Assembly: GCA_021648145.1 (NCBI GenBank) | Contig: JAKITI010000009.1 | Span: 1 to 64,000, forward strand | Source: Gammaproteobacteria bacterium | Lineage (GTDB): Bacteria; Pseudomonadota; Gammaproteobacteria; JAADGQ01 | DNA: 64,000 nucleotides | Direction: 5' to 3' | Part shown: positions 52,399 through 64,000 of the stretch, one piece after another | Layout: every line of letters starts with the position of its first letter | Numbering within the stretch: the stretch's first letter is position 1 | Program-made: the position numbers and the translations under genes | The notes under the pieces: generated by a model | Told to the model about the DNA's origin: nothing | The model's input: the letters and a program-made list of their open reading frames with translations, nothing else | The model's database searches: none

Positions 52399-54642
52399 TT
52401 ATTCATCATAGCCAAGAATACCACGCTCCAGAATCTGGCGGATATCTTGTCCGATCGCAGACAAGCCTTTCAGTTCCAGTTGCAGTGAAATGGACTCATC
52501 GTATTCATCCTTGAGACTATCCACCAGAAAGCGTTGTGATAATACGCGTACAGCCCAACAACAGCTGCTATATTCTAACCCTGCCAATGACTCCAGCAAT
52601 CGACTCTCGTATTGTGAATAGTTCCAACGCCCCACAGCACTCCATTTTGAAGAGAACTGCCAGAAAAAAGAGAGGTCGATCTGTTTTTGTCGTTTGTTTT
52701 CAAAACGGTAACCAAAATTTAACACATGACGTTGACTTGGCTTGTATTGCAGCCGCACCGTTTTTTTATAGAGACTGTCTGTTTCTGGCTCCCAGTGCAG
52801 CTCTGTTTTTCCATTCCAGTGATTATTCAAACGAAATTTAATCTCGCCTATAGTATCCGATTGACTCACCGTTTCCATGCTCACTCCAGACAATTGAACG
52901 AAGCGATCACGAAAGTACTGTATCTGACCAATTCGCGCCTGAAAATATTCCTGTCCGTTATTAGCATCCAGCAGACGTGAAGTTAATGCGACCGTCAGTT
53001 GATTCGCATCACCAATTCGATCAGAGCCGCTGAAACGGTTTGTTTGAAACAGCTGTAAAAAATTAAAACTGGGTACGGCCGTATCAAAAACAGGTAATTC
53101 AGACTGGCTCCTGAAAGGTACATTAAGATAAAAAAAGCGGGGTTCCAGCGTATGCAGTAACGGCTTTTTGCCCCATGCTGTATCCCGCTCAAAAAATAGG
53201 CCGCTATCTAAACTCACAATCGGCACAGTACGCACAGGTTGCTTTTCAGCCTCATCGACCACTGCGCCACCAAGAGCATAGGCCGTATGACGCAGTGTCA
53301 ATTGAGGTTTAAAAAATCCCGCTTGCCTGCCGAATAATCCACTTATTTTGGGCTGTAAATCAAAACGTGTTGCATTGATGCTTTCTGCACGCTCAAAACG
53401 CACCAATTCACTTTGAAAATTGAATTTTATAGGTCCAAATTTTTGCTGTGGCAGATCATAGATAAGCTGTGGCAAACGCCGATAAGGGCGTGATGAATCC
53501 GCCAAATTTTTATCGACAACCTGATGATTTTGCAATCGTATTTTAAAACGTCCCATATTGCCGCCGTAACTCAAATCCAGACGGCGCTCCACATAGCGCG
53601 CACTGGAGCTGGCAAGGCTACCGCCCAGATCTTCTAGGTAATCTGTATCAGAAACTTGATTGAATCGTACCACCAAATTCCAGTTTTTAGCGATTGAACC
53701 ATCATGTTTATAGTTATAAAGCGCTCGACTCCCACCATAAATTTTGTCTTTCGGTAAAAAGTCAGCTTGAAGTGACCCTCCACCAAAACGGCTTAAATAA
53801 CGCAGCTCATTCTTTAATTGCAAACCACGCTTTGCCATATAAACCGGCGTTAAAGTCGCATCGTACTGCGGTGCAATATTCCAGTAGTAAGGCACACTGA
53901 TTTGAAAACCGGATCGGCTTGAGTTAGTAATTCGAGGCGATAACAAGCCCGACTTACGTTGGTCATCAATTGGAAATGAAAGATATGGAAAGTAAAAAAA
54001 AGGAACCTGCTTAAAAGTTAGTACCACACGACGTGCGCTGCCTATTGCATTTTTTTTATCCAATTTTATTTCGGGTGAACTCAAGTACCAATCATCATTA
54101 CCGGGGCGACATGATGTATAGCGTGCTGTTTTCAGACGAATCAACTCAGGGCTATCAACTGCAATGGTTTCAGCCAGACCCCGACCATTAATATCTGTCA
54201 TGAAAAATTCAGCCTGGTTGAATTCACCCTGTTTTTGGTTCAGTGAAAATACCGCATCACGACTCGTTAACGAAAAAGCGCCATCCTGAAAACCAACGTC
54301 ACCTTCAGCGAACACTTGTGATGTATTTTGTTGGTATGTTGCAGATTCAGTGCGGAGTGTCTGACCCGCTTGCTGAATTACCACGTCGCCATCAAGAACA
54401 TAATTACCATGATCGGCCATCGTCACACGGTCAGCCGTCAAATAAAGAGGTGCCAATGCTTCATCACCTTTCCACTCTACGGTCGGTTGATGCACGTTAG
54501 ACCATGGCGGACATTGCTGTGAAGGCGTCAAGTCAATCGAATCTAACCCCATCAATTCTGCAAACGATGAGTGCGGTAAAGCCAGCATGAAAAATAGACT
54601 CAGCCACTGACGTAACCGACCGTGATAACGGGCTTTTTTCAC
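52399..54642 (-). CDS. lptD: LPS-assembly outer-membrane protein LptD
   Basis: The 747-residue protein has a signal peptide, an N-terminal OstA/LptA-like domain (about 55-170, starting [11 protein letters not shown]) and a large C-terminal beta barrel. It inserts lipopolysaccharide into the outer leaflet together with LptE. Cysteines in the expected places for the two essential disulfides are present: one near the N-terminus (SQQCPPW), one after the OstA domain (YTSCRPG) and the adjacent pair near the C-terminus ([10 protein letters not shown]). The start overlaps the argH stop by four bases. Confidence 0.96.
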   Translation of the reverse strand: MKKARYHGRLRQWLSLFFMLALPHSSFAELMGLDSIDLTPSQQCPPWSNVHQPTVEWKGDEALAPLYLTADRVTMADHGNYVLDGDVVIQQAGQTLRTESATYQQNTSQVFAEGDVGFQDGAFSLTSRDAVFSLNQKQGEFNQAEFFMTDINGRGLAETIAVDSPELIRLKTARYTSCRPGNDDWYLSSPEIKLDKKNAIGSARRVVLTFKQVPFFYFPYLSFPIDDQRKSGLLSPRITNSSRSGFQISVPYYWNIAPQYDATLTPVYMAKRGLQLKNELRYLSRFGGGSLQADFLPKDKIYGGSRALYNYKHDGSIAKNWNLVVRFNQVSDTDYLEDLGGSLASSSARYVERRLDLSYGGNMGRFKIRLQNHQVVDKNLADSSRPYRRLPQLIYDLPQQKFGPIKFNFQSELVRFERAESINATRFDLQPKISGLFGRQAGFFKPQLTLRHTAYALGGAVVDEAEKQPVRTVPIVSLDSGLFFERDTAWGKKPLLHTLEPRFFYLNVPFRSQSELPVFDTAVPSFNFLQLFQTNRFSGSDRIGDANQLTVALTSRLLDANNGQEYFQARIGQIQYFRDRFVQLSGVSMETVSQSDTIGEIKFRLNNHWNGKTELHWEPETDSLYKKTVRLQYKPSQRHVLNFGYRFENKRQKQIDLSFFWQFSSKWSAVGRWNYSQYESRLLESLAGLEYSSCCWAVRVLSQRFLVDSLKDEYDESISLQLELKGLSAIGQDIRQILERGILGYDE

Positions 54643-56036
54643 GCAGACAACATCCGCGCTCGTGCTCGCTTGATCGCTGCTCGTACTTGATTGGGTGCGG
54701 TGCCACCTAAATGATCGCGTGCCGCCAACGAGCCTTCCAACGTCAGCACATCAAAAACATCGCTGCCAATCGCATCAGAAAATTTGCGTAATTCGTCCAG
54801 TGTCATCTCACTCAGATCTTTCGACTGCTCAACGCCCAAACGTACCGCTCTGCCCACAACTTCATGTGCATCACGAAAAGCAACGCCTTTACGCACGAGA
54901 TAATCGGCAAGATCTGTGGCGGTTGAAAACCCTTGAAATGCCGCTTTCGCCATATTATCCCGATTGATTGCCATGGCAGGAATCATATCAGCAAAAACTT
55001 TTAGTGAGCCTCGAAGCGTATCAATGGTATCAAACAGCGGCTCTTTATCTTCTTGATTATCTTTATTGTAAGCCAGCGGCTGCGCTTTCATCAGCATCAG
55101 TAATGAAATCAAATTACCCGTCACACGCCCCGCTTTGCCGCGAACCAGTTCGGGCACATCGGGGTTTTTCTTTTGCGGCATAATGGATGAACCCGTGCAA
55201 AAACTGTCAGACAACTCAACAAAGCCAAACTGAGCCGATGACCAGATAATCAACTCTTCCGAAAAACGTGACAGGTGCGTCATCAAAAGCGCAGCGGCTG
55301 CATTGAACTCGATGATAAAGTCACGGTCACTCACCGAATCCAGTGAATTCTCTGTTGGTGCATCAAAACCAAGCAACTCAGCGGTATAGGCTCGATCAAT
55401 CGGATAACTGGTTCCCGCCAGTGCTGCCGAGCCCAGCGGCATCACATTGACTCGTTTACGACAATCTTTCAACCGATCGTAATCGCGTGACAACATCTCA
55501 AACCATGCCATCAAGTGATGTCCAAACGTAACTGGCTGCGCCACTTGCAGATGAGTAAAGCCCGGCATGACCGTTTCAACTTCTTTGGAAGCCACATCCA
55601 GTAAAGCATTTTGCAGGCGCTGTATTTCAATGGCAATCTGATCAATCGCATCACGTAGATAAAGGCGCATATCAGTGGCGACCTGATCATTACGCGACCG
55701 ACCGGTATGCAGCTTTTTACCGGCAATACCAATTTTGTCGGTAAGACGGGCTTCGATGTTCATATGTACATCTTCCAACGCCACAGACCAATTAAACTCA
55801 CCGGCTTCAATCTCTTTTTCAATGGCCTGTAAACCACCAATAATTGCATCGCGGTCAGAATCGCTCAACACACCGACATGTGCCAACATACAAGCATGAG
55901 CGATTGAACCCGTGATATCTTGTTTATACATTCGCTGATCAAACTCGACCGAAGCGGTAAATGCCTCAACAAAAGCATCTGTTGGCTCCGTGAAGCGCCC
56001 AGCCCAAAGTTTGTTTGATATCTTGCCTACTGCCAT
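54639..56036 (-). CDS. argH: Argininosuccinate lyase
   Basis: The 465-residue homotetrameric enzyme cleaves argininosuccinate to arginine and fumarate. The superfamily signature [12 protein letters not shown], with the catalytic Ser in its flexible loop, and the segments [10 protein letters not shown] and [11 protein letters not shown] are present. Full length. It overlaps lptD by four bases (ATGA), so argH, lptD and surA appear to be co-transcribed, an unusual mix of arginine and outer-membrane functions. Confidence 0.97.
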   Translation of the reverse strand: MAVGKISNKLWAGRFTEPTDAFVEAFTASVEFDQRMYKQDITGSIAHACMLAHVGVLSDSDRDAIIGGLQAIEKEIEAGEFNWSVALEDVHMNIEARLTDKIGIAGKKLHTGRSRNDQVATDMRLYLRDAIDQIAIEIQRLQNALLDVASKEVETVMPGFTHLQVAQPVTFGHHLMAWFEMLSRDYDRLKDCRKRVNVMPLGSAALAGTSYPIDRAYTAELLGFDAPTENSLDSVSDRDFIIEFNAAAALLMTHLSRFSEELIIWSSAQFGFVELSDSFCTGSSIMPQKKNPDVPELVRGKAGRVTGNLISLLMLMKAQPLAYNKDNQEDKEPLFDTIDTLRGSLKVFADMIPAMAINRDNMAKAAFQGFSTATDLADYLVRKGVAFRDAHEVVGRAVRLGVEQSKDLSEMTLDELRKFSDAIGSDVFDVLTLEGSLAARDHLGGTAPNQVRAAIKRARARMLSA

Positions 56037-56126
56037 TACTGTTACCTGTCTCTGATTTTATCCAAGGTGCGAAATTATAACGAAAGCAGTGAATATAGGT
56101 AAGCAGTAAAAATTTTCACTTTACCC

Positions 56127-56155
56127 CTTGATTACAAGATAATTACCCCTATTAT
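56127..56155 (+). promoter_or_regulatory. groSp: Sigma32-type heat-shock promoter of groSL
   Basis: CTTGATT (56127-56133) and CCCCTATTAT (56146-56155), separated by 12 bases, match the heat-shock sigma consensus (CTTGAAA, then CCCCATnT). The position is right for the groES leader. No CIRCE element for HrcA is present, so control is probably by sigma32 alone. A palindrome CACTCT/AGAGTG at 56162-56177 would lie at the transcript's start and could form a leader hairpin. Confidence 0.75.
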
Positions 56156-56242
56156 CTCTATCACTCTTTTGAGAGTGTGCGAAAAAGCACTCAATTACTT
56201 CATAAAAATTATTATTTGAATAACCCTATAGGAGAATCACTG

Positions 56243-56533
56243 ATGAAGGTACGTCCTTTACATGATCGCGTCATTGTCCGTCGCTTGGAAGAAGAAACTA
56301 CATCTGCAGGCGGTATTGTACTTCCTGATTCAGCCACTGAAAAACCAATGCGTGGCGAAATCATTGCCGCAGGTAACGGTAAAATTCTGGAAAATGGCGA
56401 TGTTCGCCCGCTTGACCTGAAAAAAGGTGACTCAGTTTTATTCGGCAAATACTCAGGCACTGAAATCAAGGTTGATGGTGAAGAACTGCTAGTAATGCGT
56501 GAAGACGACATCATGGCGGTGATTGAAGCTTAA
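56243..56533 (+). CDS. groS: Co-chaperonin GroES
   Basis: The 96-residue lid of the GroEL cage. The start at 56243 ([14 protein letters not shown]) is the universal one, with GGAG eight bases upstream; the frame is open further upstream but nothing there is conserved. The mobile loop ([16 protein letters not shown]) and the C-terminal [14 protein letters not shown] are intact. groL follows after 65 bases. Confidence 0.98.
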   Translation: MKVRPLHDRVIVRRLEEETTSAGGIVLPDSATEKPMRGEIIAAGNGKILENGDVRPLDLKKGDSVLFGKYSGTEIKVDGEELLVMREDDIMAVIEA

Positions 56534-56556
56534 TCAGTTTCAGATCTTGCAATTAA

Positions 56557-58245
<1,689 letters not shown>

Positions 58246-58273
58246 ATCATTCCGGTCTGCTAATTCAAGCGAC

Positions 58274-58312
58274 TAAAAAAGCCCCGCTGGAAACAGTGGG
58301 GCTTTTTGTTTT
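58274..58312. terminator. Bidirectional intrinsic terminator between groL and the heparinase-like gene
   Basis: GCCCCGCTG (58281-58289) pairs with CAGTGGGGC (58293-58301, adjusted for one G-T wobble) around a short GAAA loop. Six A lie on the left and TTTTT on the right, so each strand has a hairpin followed by a T-run. It would end groSL transcripts on the plus strand and the heparinase-like gene's transcript on the minus strand. Confidence 0.88.
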
Positions 58313-58334
58313 TAGGGTCGGAATATAAATAAAT

Positions 58335-60332
58335 TTAAGAAAATTTACAAACTACCTCAACAGTAAACTCTGTTTCTCCCTTAATTTTCTGACTTACAAT
58401 CACAGTTGTACTCGGTACTTTCACATCAAATCGACGTGAAACCCAGCCACAAGGAGGCGATTCTTGCCCTCGACAGCTCTTGATTTCAACATTTGATGGC
58501 AGCGTCATGACCATCTGCACACCCTCGTTAATAGCTGTAATTTCATGGCCATCAATAGTGACATCACACGCTTCTGAAAAATGCCAAAACTGCTCAATCA
58601 GATGCTCAGCATCACATTCGAGCCTATCTGTGATTAAAAATTTCGACTCTTTTTTAGAAAAAACAATCGTACGCTGATGTTTAACAGGATCACTCAGACG
58701 CATATAACCATCATGCTCCCCTGAGAACTGCTCTTCTTCAGGATCAAGCGTCCATAAGTCACACTGAGTGTTGGCTTTTTCCATCCACATAAAGCTGCCA
58801 CCAATCACAGATTGATCCTGTCCATCAACCTTGATCGTATTATGCGCTGAAGTCCCACGAAAGTAGTCTCGCCACACTTTTTCAGCATGATAAGAGTATG
58901 TCCCTGGATCCACTAAAAACTCACGTCCCCCAATGGATAAATAGATGGCTAAAGCATCGGCATGGCCGTGTGCTGCAATGGATTGATAACCGAGCGGCCC
59001 CGCATCCACAACCATACGAATTTCATTCGGCTGTTCAAATTCCTGGCCTAAAATATAATATCCACCCGAATGAAATGCACGATGCACAGGGAGCAGTTTA
59101 ACTGAAGGCTCTCTACCTATGGCATTAAATTTTTCTTGCGCTTTCTCTCCCAACAACCAAGCTGTTTTGTCATCAAGAGTGCCCGTCTTTTGTTTAAAAT
59201 CTGCACGATTAAACAAGATTGATCCCGTGACCAATAATGAACGATAAGGGCAAAACCCATTTTCTTGAGAAAGCCTGACTGCATAACCATCATCAGCATC
59301 ACCAATCATTGGAATATTACCTGCAACATCCATGATTGAGGCCAAATATTCCAACATTTTTTCAATTGTTTTATGGTAACTTTCAGGAAATTGAATTCCA
59401 CTGGCTTTTCCGGCCAACATCGGAAGTATCAAGAAATCCAGCACAAACTGCTGATACGAAATGGCCTGCTCAAGATTCACTCCATCTTTACCGTTTTGAA
59501 TTTCAGCCTCATGAATCAGCTCTTTTTGTGCCGATTTTTGCCATTTTTCAAACTCAGGCCAATAAGGCCAGGTGACGGTTGCAATGAATAGACCCGATAA
59601 TTCGCCCATCAAGTGATTATTAGCTGATGAAAAACGTGAAAAGTGCCCTCGGATAAAATGTGCATGCTGATAAATTGACGTTAACCATTTATTTCGCAAA
59701 GTAAGCCCGTCTTTTCCTTCAAAAATTTCAGAATCTGCCCCACCAATCCATTGCCAAATAAAACTCCAGTTAATCAAGCGAATGGCATGCTCTAATGAAC
59801 TGACCCAATGTGCCCCCTGCAAATAAGGACACTGCTCTAGCCAGGAATCCAATTGCACAGCTAGGCCATCCAGATATTTAGTATTTTTCGATACATAATA
59901 TGCCTGAGCTAATGTTGTCAATTGCAAATGCCTGTTAGGCTCCCACAAATATTTAATATCACCCACAACATCTGAACTTCGGTAATTCATCGTCTTACCA
60001 AAATCCAAAGGTGACACCGTTCCTGTCAGGGGATCTTTATTCCATTCAGGCGGATGCCCGATCGCACAATTTTCCTGGGCAAATATAGTCAGATAACCTT
60101 CTAAAATTCGATCAGCAGCCTTCAATAACCCAGCCTCATCCGCACACTGGCCACCTAACCACAATGTCGCCGGAGTTTTATCAAAACCACTGACAACCCG
60201 AGCAGGTTTTGCAATGAAAAAACCTTTTTCTTGCAATTTTGATGATAACGTTGCAGCCGCCCGATGCGACACTTCAGCAACGGACATACACCTGAAGCGG
60301 TTGTAATACCAAAATAGTTTATTTTGCAACAC
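58335..60332 (-). CDS. Heparinase II/III-family polysaccharide lyase
   Basis: The 665-residue protein has an N-terminal alpha/alpha-toroid (about 90-350), with RYSSDVVGDIKYLWEPNRH-like residues around the Hepar_II_III_N region, and a C-terminal beta-sheet domain (about 400-660) containing AAHGHADALAIYLS and FLVDPGTYSYH, where His and Tyr of the active site are expected. Members cleave uronic-acid polysaccharides such as heparin or alginate, or act in exopolysaccharide synthesis clusters. No clear signal peptide is present, so it may act in the cytoplasm. It stands alone beside groEL, without polysaccharide genes, so the substrate is unknown. Confidence 0.82.
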   Translation of the reverse strand: MLQNKLFWYYNRFRCMSVAEVSHRAAATLSSKLQEKGFFIAKPARVVSGFDKTPATLWLGGQCADEAGLLKAADRILEGYLTIFAQENCAIGHPPEWNKDPLTGTVSPLDFGKTMNYRSSDVVGDIKYLWEPNRHLQLTTLAQAYYVSKNTKYLDGLAVQLDSWLEQCPYLQGAHWVSSLEHAIRLINWSFIWQWIGGADSEIFEGKDGLTLRNKWLTSIYQHAHFIRGHFSRFSSANNHLMGELSGLFIATVTWPYWPEFEKWQKSAQKELIHEAEIQNGKDGVNLEQAISYQQFVLDFLILPMLAGKASGIQFPESYHKTIEKMLEYLASIMDVAGNIPMIGDADDGYAVRLSQENGFCPYRSLLVTGSILFNRADFKQKTGTLDDKTAWLLGEKAQEKFNAIGREPSVKLLPVHRAFHSGGYYILGQEFEQPNEIRMVVDAGPLGYQSIAAHGHADALAIYLSIGGREFLVDPGTYSYHAEKVWRDYFRGTSAHNTIKVDGQDQSVIGGSFMWMEKANTQCDLWTLDPEEEQFSGEHDGYMRLSDPVKHQRTIVFSKKESKFLITDRLECDAEHLIEQFWHFSEACDVTIDGHEITAINEGVQMVMTLPSNVEIKSCRGQESPPCGWVSRRFDVKVPSTTVIVSQKIKGETEFTVEVVCKFS

Positions 60333-60902
60333 AGAAGCTCCCTACTTAGACCCGTCAATAACCTGATTTATGGACAGGTTCTTATCTCAACAATGCCATA
60401 ACTTAAAAACAGTGATTATAAACCTGTTATAAATGGAATCCAAAAAAGCCGAGTTGTAGTGGCCTAATAATCCCGCCACTACTGTCCGGTTAAGCATCAT
60501 CCAGTCTCAAAATTAGCTGATTTTGTAATTTTTGTGCAGGCGGCGAGTGTACTGGATCGGGATGAAGCAACTTAAAAATCAAGCGACGGCTGGTCAAGTT
60601 TGCAGTGACAAGGGGTAACTGTTCGATAATTGAGCCAGCTTTAAAAGCAGAATGGAACGTTAGTTATACTAAATTATCAATATCCTAAAAAGAAGATTAG
60701 AGGTTAATTTGGGTCTATTCCACATCTTTTTTCATATGCTCGCGGCTAGACATTATGTATTGCGCGATCTATTTAGTTACAAAAACTTAACTTTGAATCA
60801 ATAATATGTATCAATGTGACTCTGTTCCTGCCATGGCACCAATGTAATTGAGTTATACTTCGCCATTTTGACCGTGTTACTTTAGAACTTATTATCTGAA
60901 CT
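60333..60902. other. 570-base intergenic region upstream of mrcA
   Basis: No convincing gene is visible on either strand. The stretch contains the inverted repeat at 60456-60482 followed by ACTGTCCGGTTAAG, which looks like a fragment of a lost mobile element, and AT-rich sequence nearer mrcA. Near the mrcA start TTGACC (60870 region) and TATTAT lie 16 bases apart, but this would place transcription almost at the start codon. Confidence 0.5.
60456..60482. repeat. 8-bp perfect inverted repeat, possible mobile-element scar
   Basis: GTAGTGGC (60456-60463) and GCCACTAC (60475-60482) flank 11 bases. No T-run follows on either strand. Repeats of this kind occur at the ends of some insertion sequences, but no transposase remnant could be read beside it, so the origin is uncertain. 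Confidence 0.4.
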
Positions 60903-63398
60903 ATGAAGAAAAAGTCTCGTATTTTCCGCGTTGTTTTGGCGCTGTTTGCTAGCACAGCTCTGGTCGTGATGGCTGTGGTACTCGGAACTTATCTCTATCT
61001 AACACCAAAACTTCCTACGACAGATCATTTAAAAGAAACGCAATTACAAGTGCCACTGAGAATTTATACTCAAGATAGCAAGTTAATAGGCGAATTCGGT
61101 GAAAAGAAGCGTATTCCCGTTCGTTATCCTGAGCTGCCCAATATGATGGTAAAGGCTGTTCTATCTGCAGAAGATGATCGGTTTTTTGAGCACCCTGGGG
61201 TTGATTATCAAGGAATTTTACGTGCTGCATTTATATTGATGACGACGGGTGAAAAGGCGCAAGGCGGAAGTACTATCACGATGCAGGTGGCACGTAATTT
61301 CTTCCTGAGCCCTGAAAAAACTTACTTGCGTAAACTCAATGAAATTCTGCTTTCACTCAAAATTGAGCGTGAATTGAGTAAAGAGGAGATTCTCGAGCTC
61401 TATTTTAATAAAATTTATTTTGGTAACCGAGCTTATGGCATTGCTTCTGCATCGCAGACCTATTATGGCGTACCACTGGATCAGTTGACGATTGCCCAAA
61501 TGGCCATGCTGGCAGGTTTGCCCAAAGCGCCGTCAACAATGAACCCTATTATAAATCCACCACGAGCATTAGTGCGCCGCAACTATGTACTTAAACGCAT
61601 GGTGGCACTGGGCCATATCGACCAAGAAACGTATCAGCAGGCTAAAAATGAAGTGGATGATGCAAAAAACCATGGGTTTTCAACGGATCTTGAAGCGCCT
61701 TATGTGGCTGAGATGGCACGATCATATATGGTTGACCGCTTTGGACAGGAAGCTTACACCCATGGTTACAAAGTATTTACAACACTGGACAGCCGTCTAC
61801 AACAATCTGCAAATAAAGCGTTACGCCAAGCACTGCTGGAGTATGATCGTCGTCATGGCTATCGGGGCGCAGAAGAGCGAATTGATGTCGATGATCCATC
61901 TGCCTGGCAATCTGCGCTTAAAAAATATCGCTCATTTGGCCAGCTAACACCCGCTTTAGTGGTTGAAATTGGAAAAAAATCGGTCGTTGCCCAGTTGCCC
62001 TCTGGTGAAACGACGCTCGTTTCATGGGATGGCCTATCGTGGGCACGACCTTATATTGATGTGGACTACCGAGGCTCAGCGCCTAAGGTCGCAAGTGATA
62101 TTTTGGGTGTTGGAGATATTATTTGGCTACAAAAAGGAAGTAGTGAAGAGGTTCCGTGGCACTTAACCCAGATACCGACCATTAACGGCGCTCTGGTTTC
62201 TCTGGATCCAGAAAATGGGCGTATTATCAGCTTGGTGGGTGGCTTTCACTTTGCGAGAAGTAAATTTAATCGAGTGACTCAAGCACAGCGTCAAGCGGGC
62301 TCCAGTTTCAAACCATTTATTTATTCAGCGGCATTGGATAAAGGCTTTACAGCAGCTTCGTTGGTCAATGATGCACCGGTTGTGTTTGAAGACTCAAAGC
62401 TGGAAAGTGTATGGCGACCCGAGAATTATAGTGGCAGGTTTTATGGTCCGACCCGTTTGCGTGAAGCGCTGACAAAATCACGTAATCTGGTCTCTATTCG
62501 ACTGTTACGCAGTATTGGCATCGGTTACACAACGCAATATGTTGCACAGTTTGGCTTTGATAAAGCCCGGTTACCCCGTAATTTATCACTTGCCCTTGGC
62601 AGTGCTGCTGTCACACCATTGGAGTTGGCGAACGCCTATACTGTGCTGGCCAACGGCGGCTATCGGGTGGAGCCTTATTTCGTTGAGCGTATTGTGGGTG
62701 CGAATGGTGAAATCATGGAGCAGGCGCAGCCTGTTACTGTTTGTCGTGAATGTGAAGCATCTTCTAGCCCTGAAGTTGTAGACATTAATAATAATTTCAG
62801 GCGTGATGAAATAGTAAAAACCTCCCCACGATCTGAAGCATATGGGGTGATTGCTCGTTCGCCCGAAATAGACGCAGGTGATGGTGCACCTATACCAGCG
62901 GAGCAAGTTGTTTCAAAGCAAAATATCTGGTTAATCACCAGCATGATGCGTGATGTGATTAAACGAGGCACGGGGCAACGTGCCATGGCTTTGGGACGTA
63001 ATGATCTGGCGGGTAAAACCGGAACTACGAATGATCAATTTGATGCTTGGTTTGCCGGGTTTAACTCCAGTGTTGTGACGGTCGCTTGGGTCGGGTTTGA
63101 TCAGGTCGCAACATTAGGTGCACAAGAGAGTGGTGGTAAAGCAGCACTACCTATGTGGGTCAGTTATATGCGGGATGCACTAAAAGGTGTTCCTGAGCAT
63201 GAGCTCATACAGCCAGAAGGTTTAGTCTCTGTAAAAATTTCCCCTGAAACAGGCATGTTAGCCAGTGTCGACCAAGCGGACGCTATCATTGAAACATTCA
63301 GAGAAGAAAATGTACCGCAGCAGAAAATTCAAAGCGATGCCGTGATTATGACAGGCGGCGAAGACGGACAGCCTGTTGTGGAAGAAGAGCTGTTTTGA
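60903..63398 (+). CDS. mrcA: Penicillin-binding protein 1A
   Basis: The 831-residue bifunctional peptidoglycan synthase has an N-terminal membrane anchor (about 8-33), a GT51 glycosyltransferase domain with catalytic Glu90 in SAEDDRFFEHPG, an OB-like insert typical of PBP1A, and a transpeptidase domain with Ser467 in GSSFK, SRN at 526-528 and a KTGTT motif. It polymerises and cross-links murein in the periplasm. In many Gammaproteobacteria the pilMNOPQ genes lie divergent from mrcA; here a long gap and the heparinase-like gene take that place. It converges with murJ, stops two bases apart. Confidence 0.96.
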   Translation: MKKKSRIFRVVLALFASTALVVMAVVLGTYLYLTPKLPTTDHLKETQLQVPLRIYTQDSKLIGEFGEKKRIPVRYPELPNMMVKAVLSAEDDRFFEHPGVDYQGILRAAFILMTTGEKAQGGSTITMQVARNFFLSPEKTYLRKLNEILLSLKIERELSKEEILELYFNKIYFGNRAYGIASASQTYYGVPLDQLTIAQMAMLAGLPKAPSTMNPIINPPRALVRRNYVLKRMVALGHIDQETYQQAKNEVDDAKNHGFSTDLEAPYVAEMARSYMVDRFGQEAYTHGYKVFTTLDSRLQQSANKALRQALLEYDRRHGYRGAEERIDVDDPSAWQSALKKYRSFGQLTPALVVEIGKKSVVAQLPSGETTLVSWDGLSWARPYIDVDYRGSAPKVASDILGVGDIIWLQKGSSEEVPWHLTQIPTINGALVSLDPENGRIISLVGGFHFARSKFNRVTQAQRQAGSSFKPFIYSAALDKGFTAASLVNDAPVVFEDSKLESVWRPENYSGRFYGPTRLREALTKSRNLVSIRLLRSIGIGYTTQYVAQFGFDKARLPRNLSLALGSAAVTPLELANAYTVLANGGYRVEPYFVERIVGANGEIMEQAQPVTVCRECEASSSPEVVDINNNFRRDEIVKTSPRSEAYGVIARSPEIDAGDGAPIPAEQVVSKQNIWLITSMMRDVIKRGTGQRAMALGRNDLAGKTGTTNDQFDAWFAGFNSSVVTVAWVGFDQVATLGAQESGGKAALPMWVSYMRDALKGVPEHELIQPEGLVSVKISPETGMLASVDQADAIIETFREENVPQQKIQSDAVIMTGGEDGQPVVEEELF

Positions 63399-63400
63399 TA

Positions 63401-64000
63401 TTAATCTTTCTGTTTCAATAGCTGTTTTGGATGGATGCCCATGAGCAATAATGCGATAAAATAAACAATCGCACCGACTGTAACCCATAAAAATAGCTGC
63501 ACTGCACGTTCATACCAGCTCCATTCAAGCCACTGGCTGAGTTCGCCCGCTCCCCACCAAATAACAGTGACCATGGCCGTTGTAGCGACCATAATTTTTA
63601 GGATCAAAATCGCCCAGCCCGATTCAGGCTGATATACGCCCTCTTTACGCAAGGCACGATAAAGTAAAACAGCGTTCAAAAGCGCAGAGAGTGATGTGGC
63701 AAGCGCCAGACCCGCATGCGCTAACGGTAATACCAGTGCGAGATTCATTGCCATATTAGCCACCATGGCAATGATGCCTATTTTGACTGGAGTTGTTGTA
63801 TTTTGCCGCGCATAAAATCCGGTCGCCAGCACCTTGATAGTGATAAAGCTGACTAAGCCTAAAGAGTAAGCCATCAAGCTCTCACGAGCCATTCTGACAT
63901 CATAACCACTGAACTCACCATATTGAAAAAGTGTCGCGAGCATTGGCCCTGCAAGAATCGCTAAAGCTGCAGCGGCAGGCACACTGAGTATCACCACTAA
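63401..64000 (-). CDS. murJ: Lipid II flippase MurJ, 3' part only (runs off the right edge)
   Basis: About 199 C-terminal residues are visible and the frame continues past the window edge. The sequence (FQYGEFSGYDVRMARESLMAYSLG-like region, ATGFYARQNTTTPVKIG, NLALVLPLAHAGLALATSLSA) matches the last five to six membrane helices of MurJ/MviN, the flippase that exports lipid II for murein synthesis. The functional N-terminal half is not seen. It is paired tail to tail with mrcA, which uses its product. Confidence 0.93.
   Translation of the reverse strand, partial: LVVILSVPAAAALAILAGPMLATLFQYGEFSGYDVRMARESLMAYSLGLVSFITIKVLATGFYARQNTTTPVKIGIIAMVANMAMNLALVLPLAHAGLALATSLSALLNAVLLYRALRKEGVYQPESGWAILILKIMVATTAMVTVIWWGAGELSQWLEWSWYERAVQLFLWVTVGAIVYFIALLLMGIHPKQLLKQKD

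Noticed and set aside
56162-56190. CIRCE-like element (GAGTG and CACTC arms) upstream of groES
   Set aside because: The arms are in the reverse order to CIRCE (GAGTG first, CACTC second) and lack the TTAGCACTC core, so this is not an HrcA site; a sigma32-type promoter is visible instead.

Overview
The window is a chromosomal stretch of a free-living or host-associated gammaproteobacterium that is moderately AT-rich by eye. The clearest taxonomic signal is the order ubiI-ubiH ... pepP-ygfB, then divergently a TIGR02449-type gene, zapA, 6S RNA and 5-formyl-THF cyclo-ligase, which follows the enterobacterial arrangement except that tsaD sits between ubiH and pepP. SurA/LptD, SecB-GpsA, EnvC-GpmI, ArgS with a SPOR protein, and MurJ also fit. 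I cannot name the genus. No tRNA, rRNA, CRISPR array, prophage or intact insertion sequence was seen.

Layout. 1-4700: an edge-truncated secreted protein, a TauE/SafE exporter, a small membrane protein, and a kexin-like lipoprotein subtilase followed by a separate gene resembling a subtilase propeptide. 4850-12600: ubiquinone hydroxylases, TsaD, PepP and YgfB on the minus strand; ZapA, 6S RNA, folate enzyme and a TagA-type glycosyltransferase on the plus strand. 12600-20130: fructosamine-kinase family, EnvC, GpmI, rhodanese-SecB-GpsA, and a chemoreceptor with a hemerythrin domain. 20300-25990: an overlapping operon MurU / LplT-PlsC fusion / Tat-lipoprotein amidohydrolase, then an unrecognised 347-residue protein and Lgt. 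25990-33270: a two-gene iron-sulfur ATPase system of the 2-hydroxyacyl-CoA dehydratase activator superfamily, then a SPOR protein and ArgS. 33370-39480: EngB, a cluster of three hairpins, transaldolase, MutS and a rhodanese. 39600-43180: a decayed gene remnant and a 1050-residue LRR/FN3/thrombospondin-3/OmpA protein. 43200-50350: a RES-Xre toxin-antitoxin pair, RecQ, a periplasmic ATP-dependent DNA ligase, a Co/Ni ECF transporter and a histidine phosphatase. 50390-64000: DUF3047 protein, SurA-LptD-ArgH, GroES-GroEL, a heparinase-family protein, PBP1A and the 3' part of MurJ.

Most genes serve envelope construction, cofactors and housekeeping. The parts least explained by known biology are the tandem-ATPase/HgdB-like pair (25990-30867), the in-frame junction inside the LRR-OmpA protein (40023-43175), the subtilase with a propeptide-like partner gene (1481-4678), and the structured region behind engB (34018-34110). 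All functional calls rest on reading motifs by eye; no database search was run.
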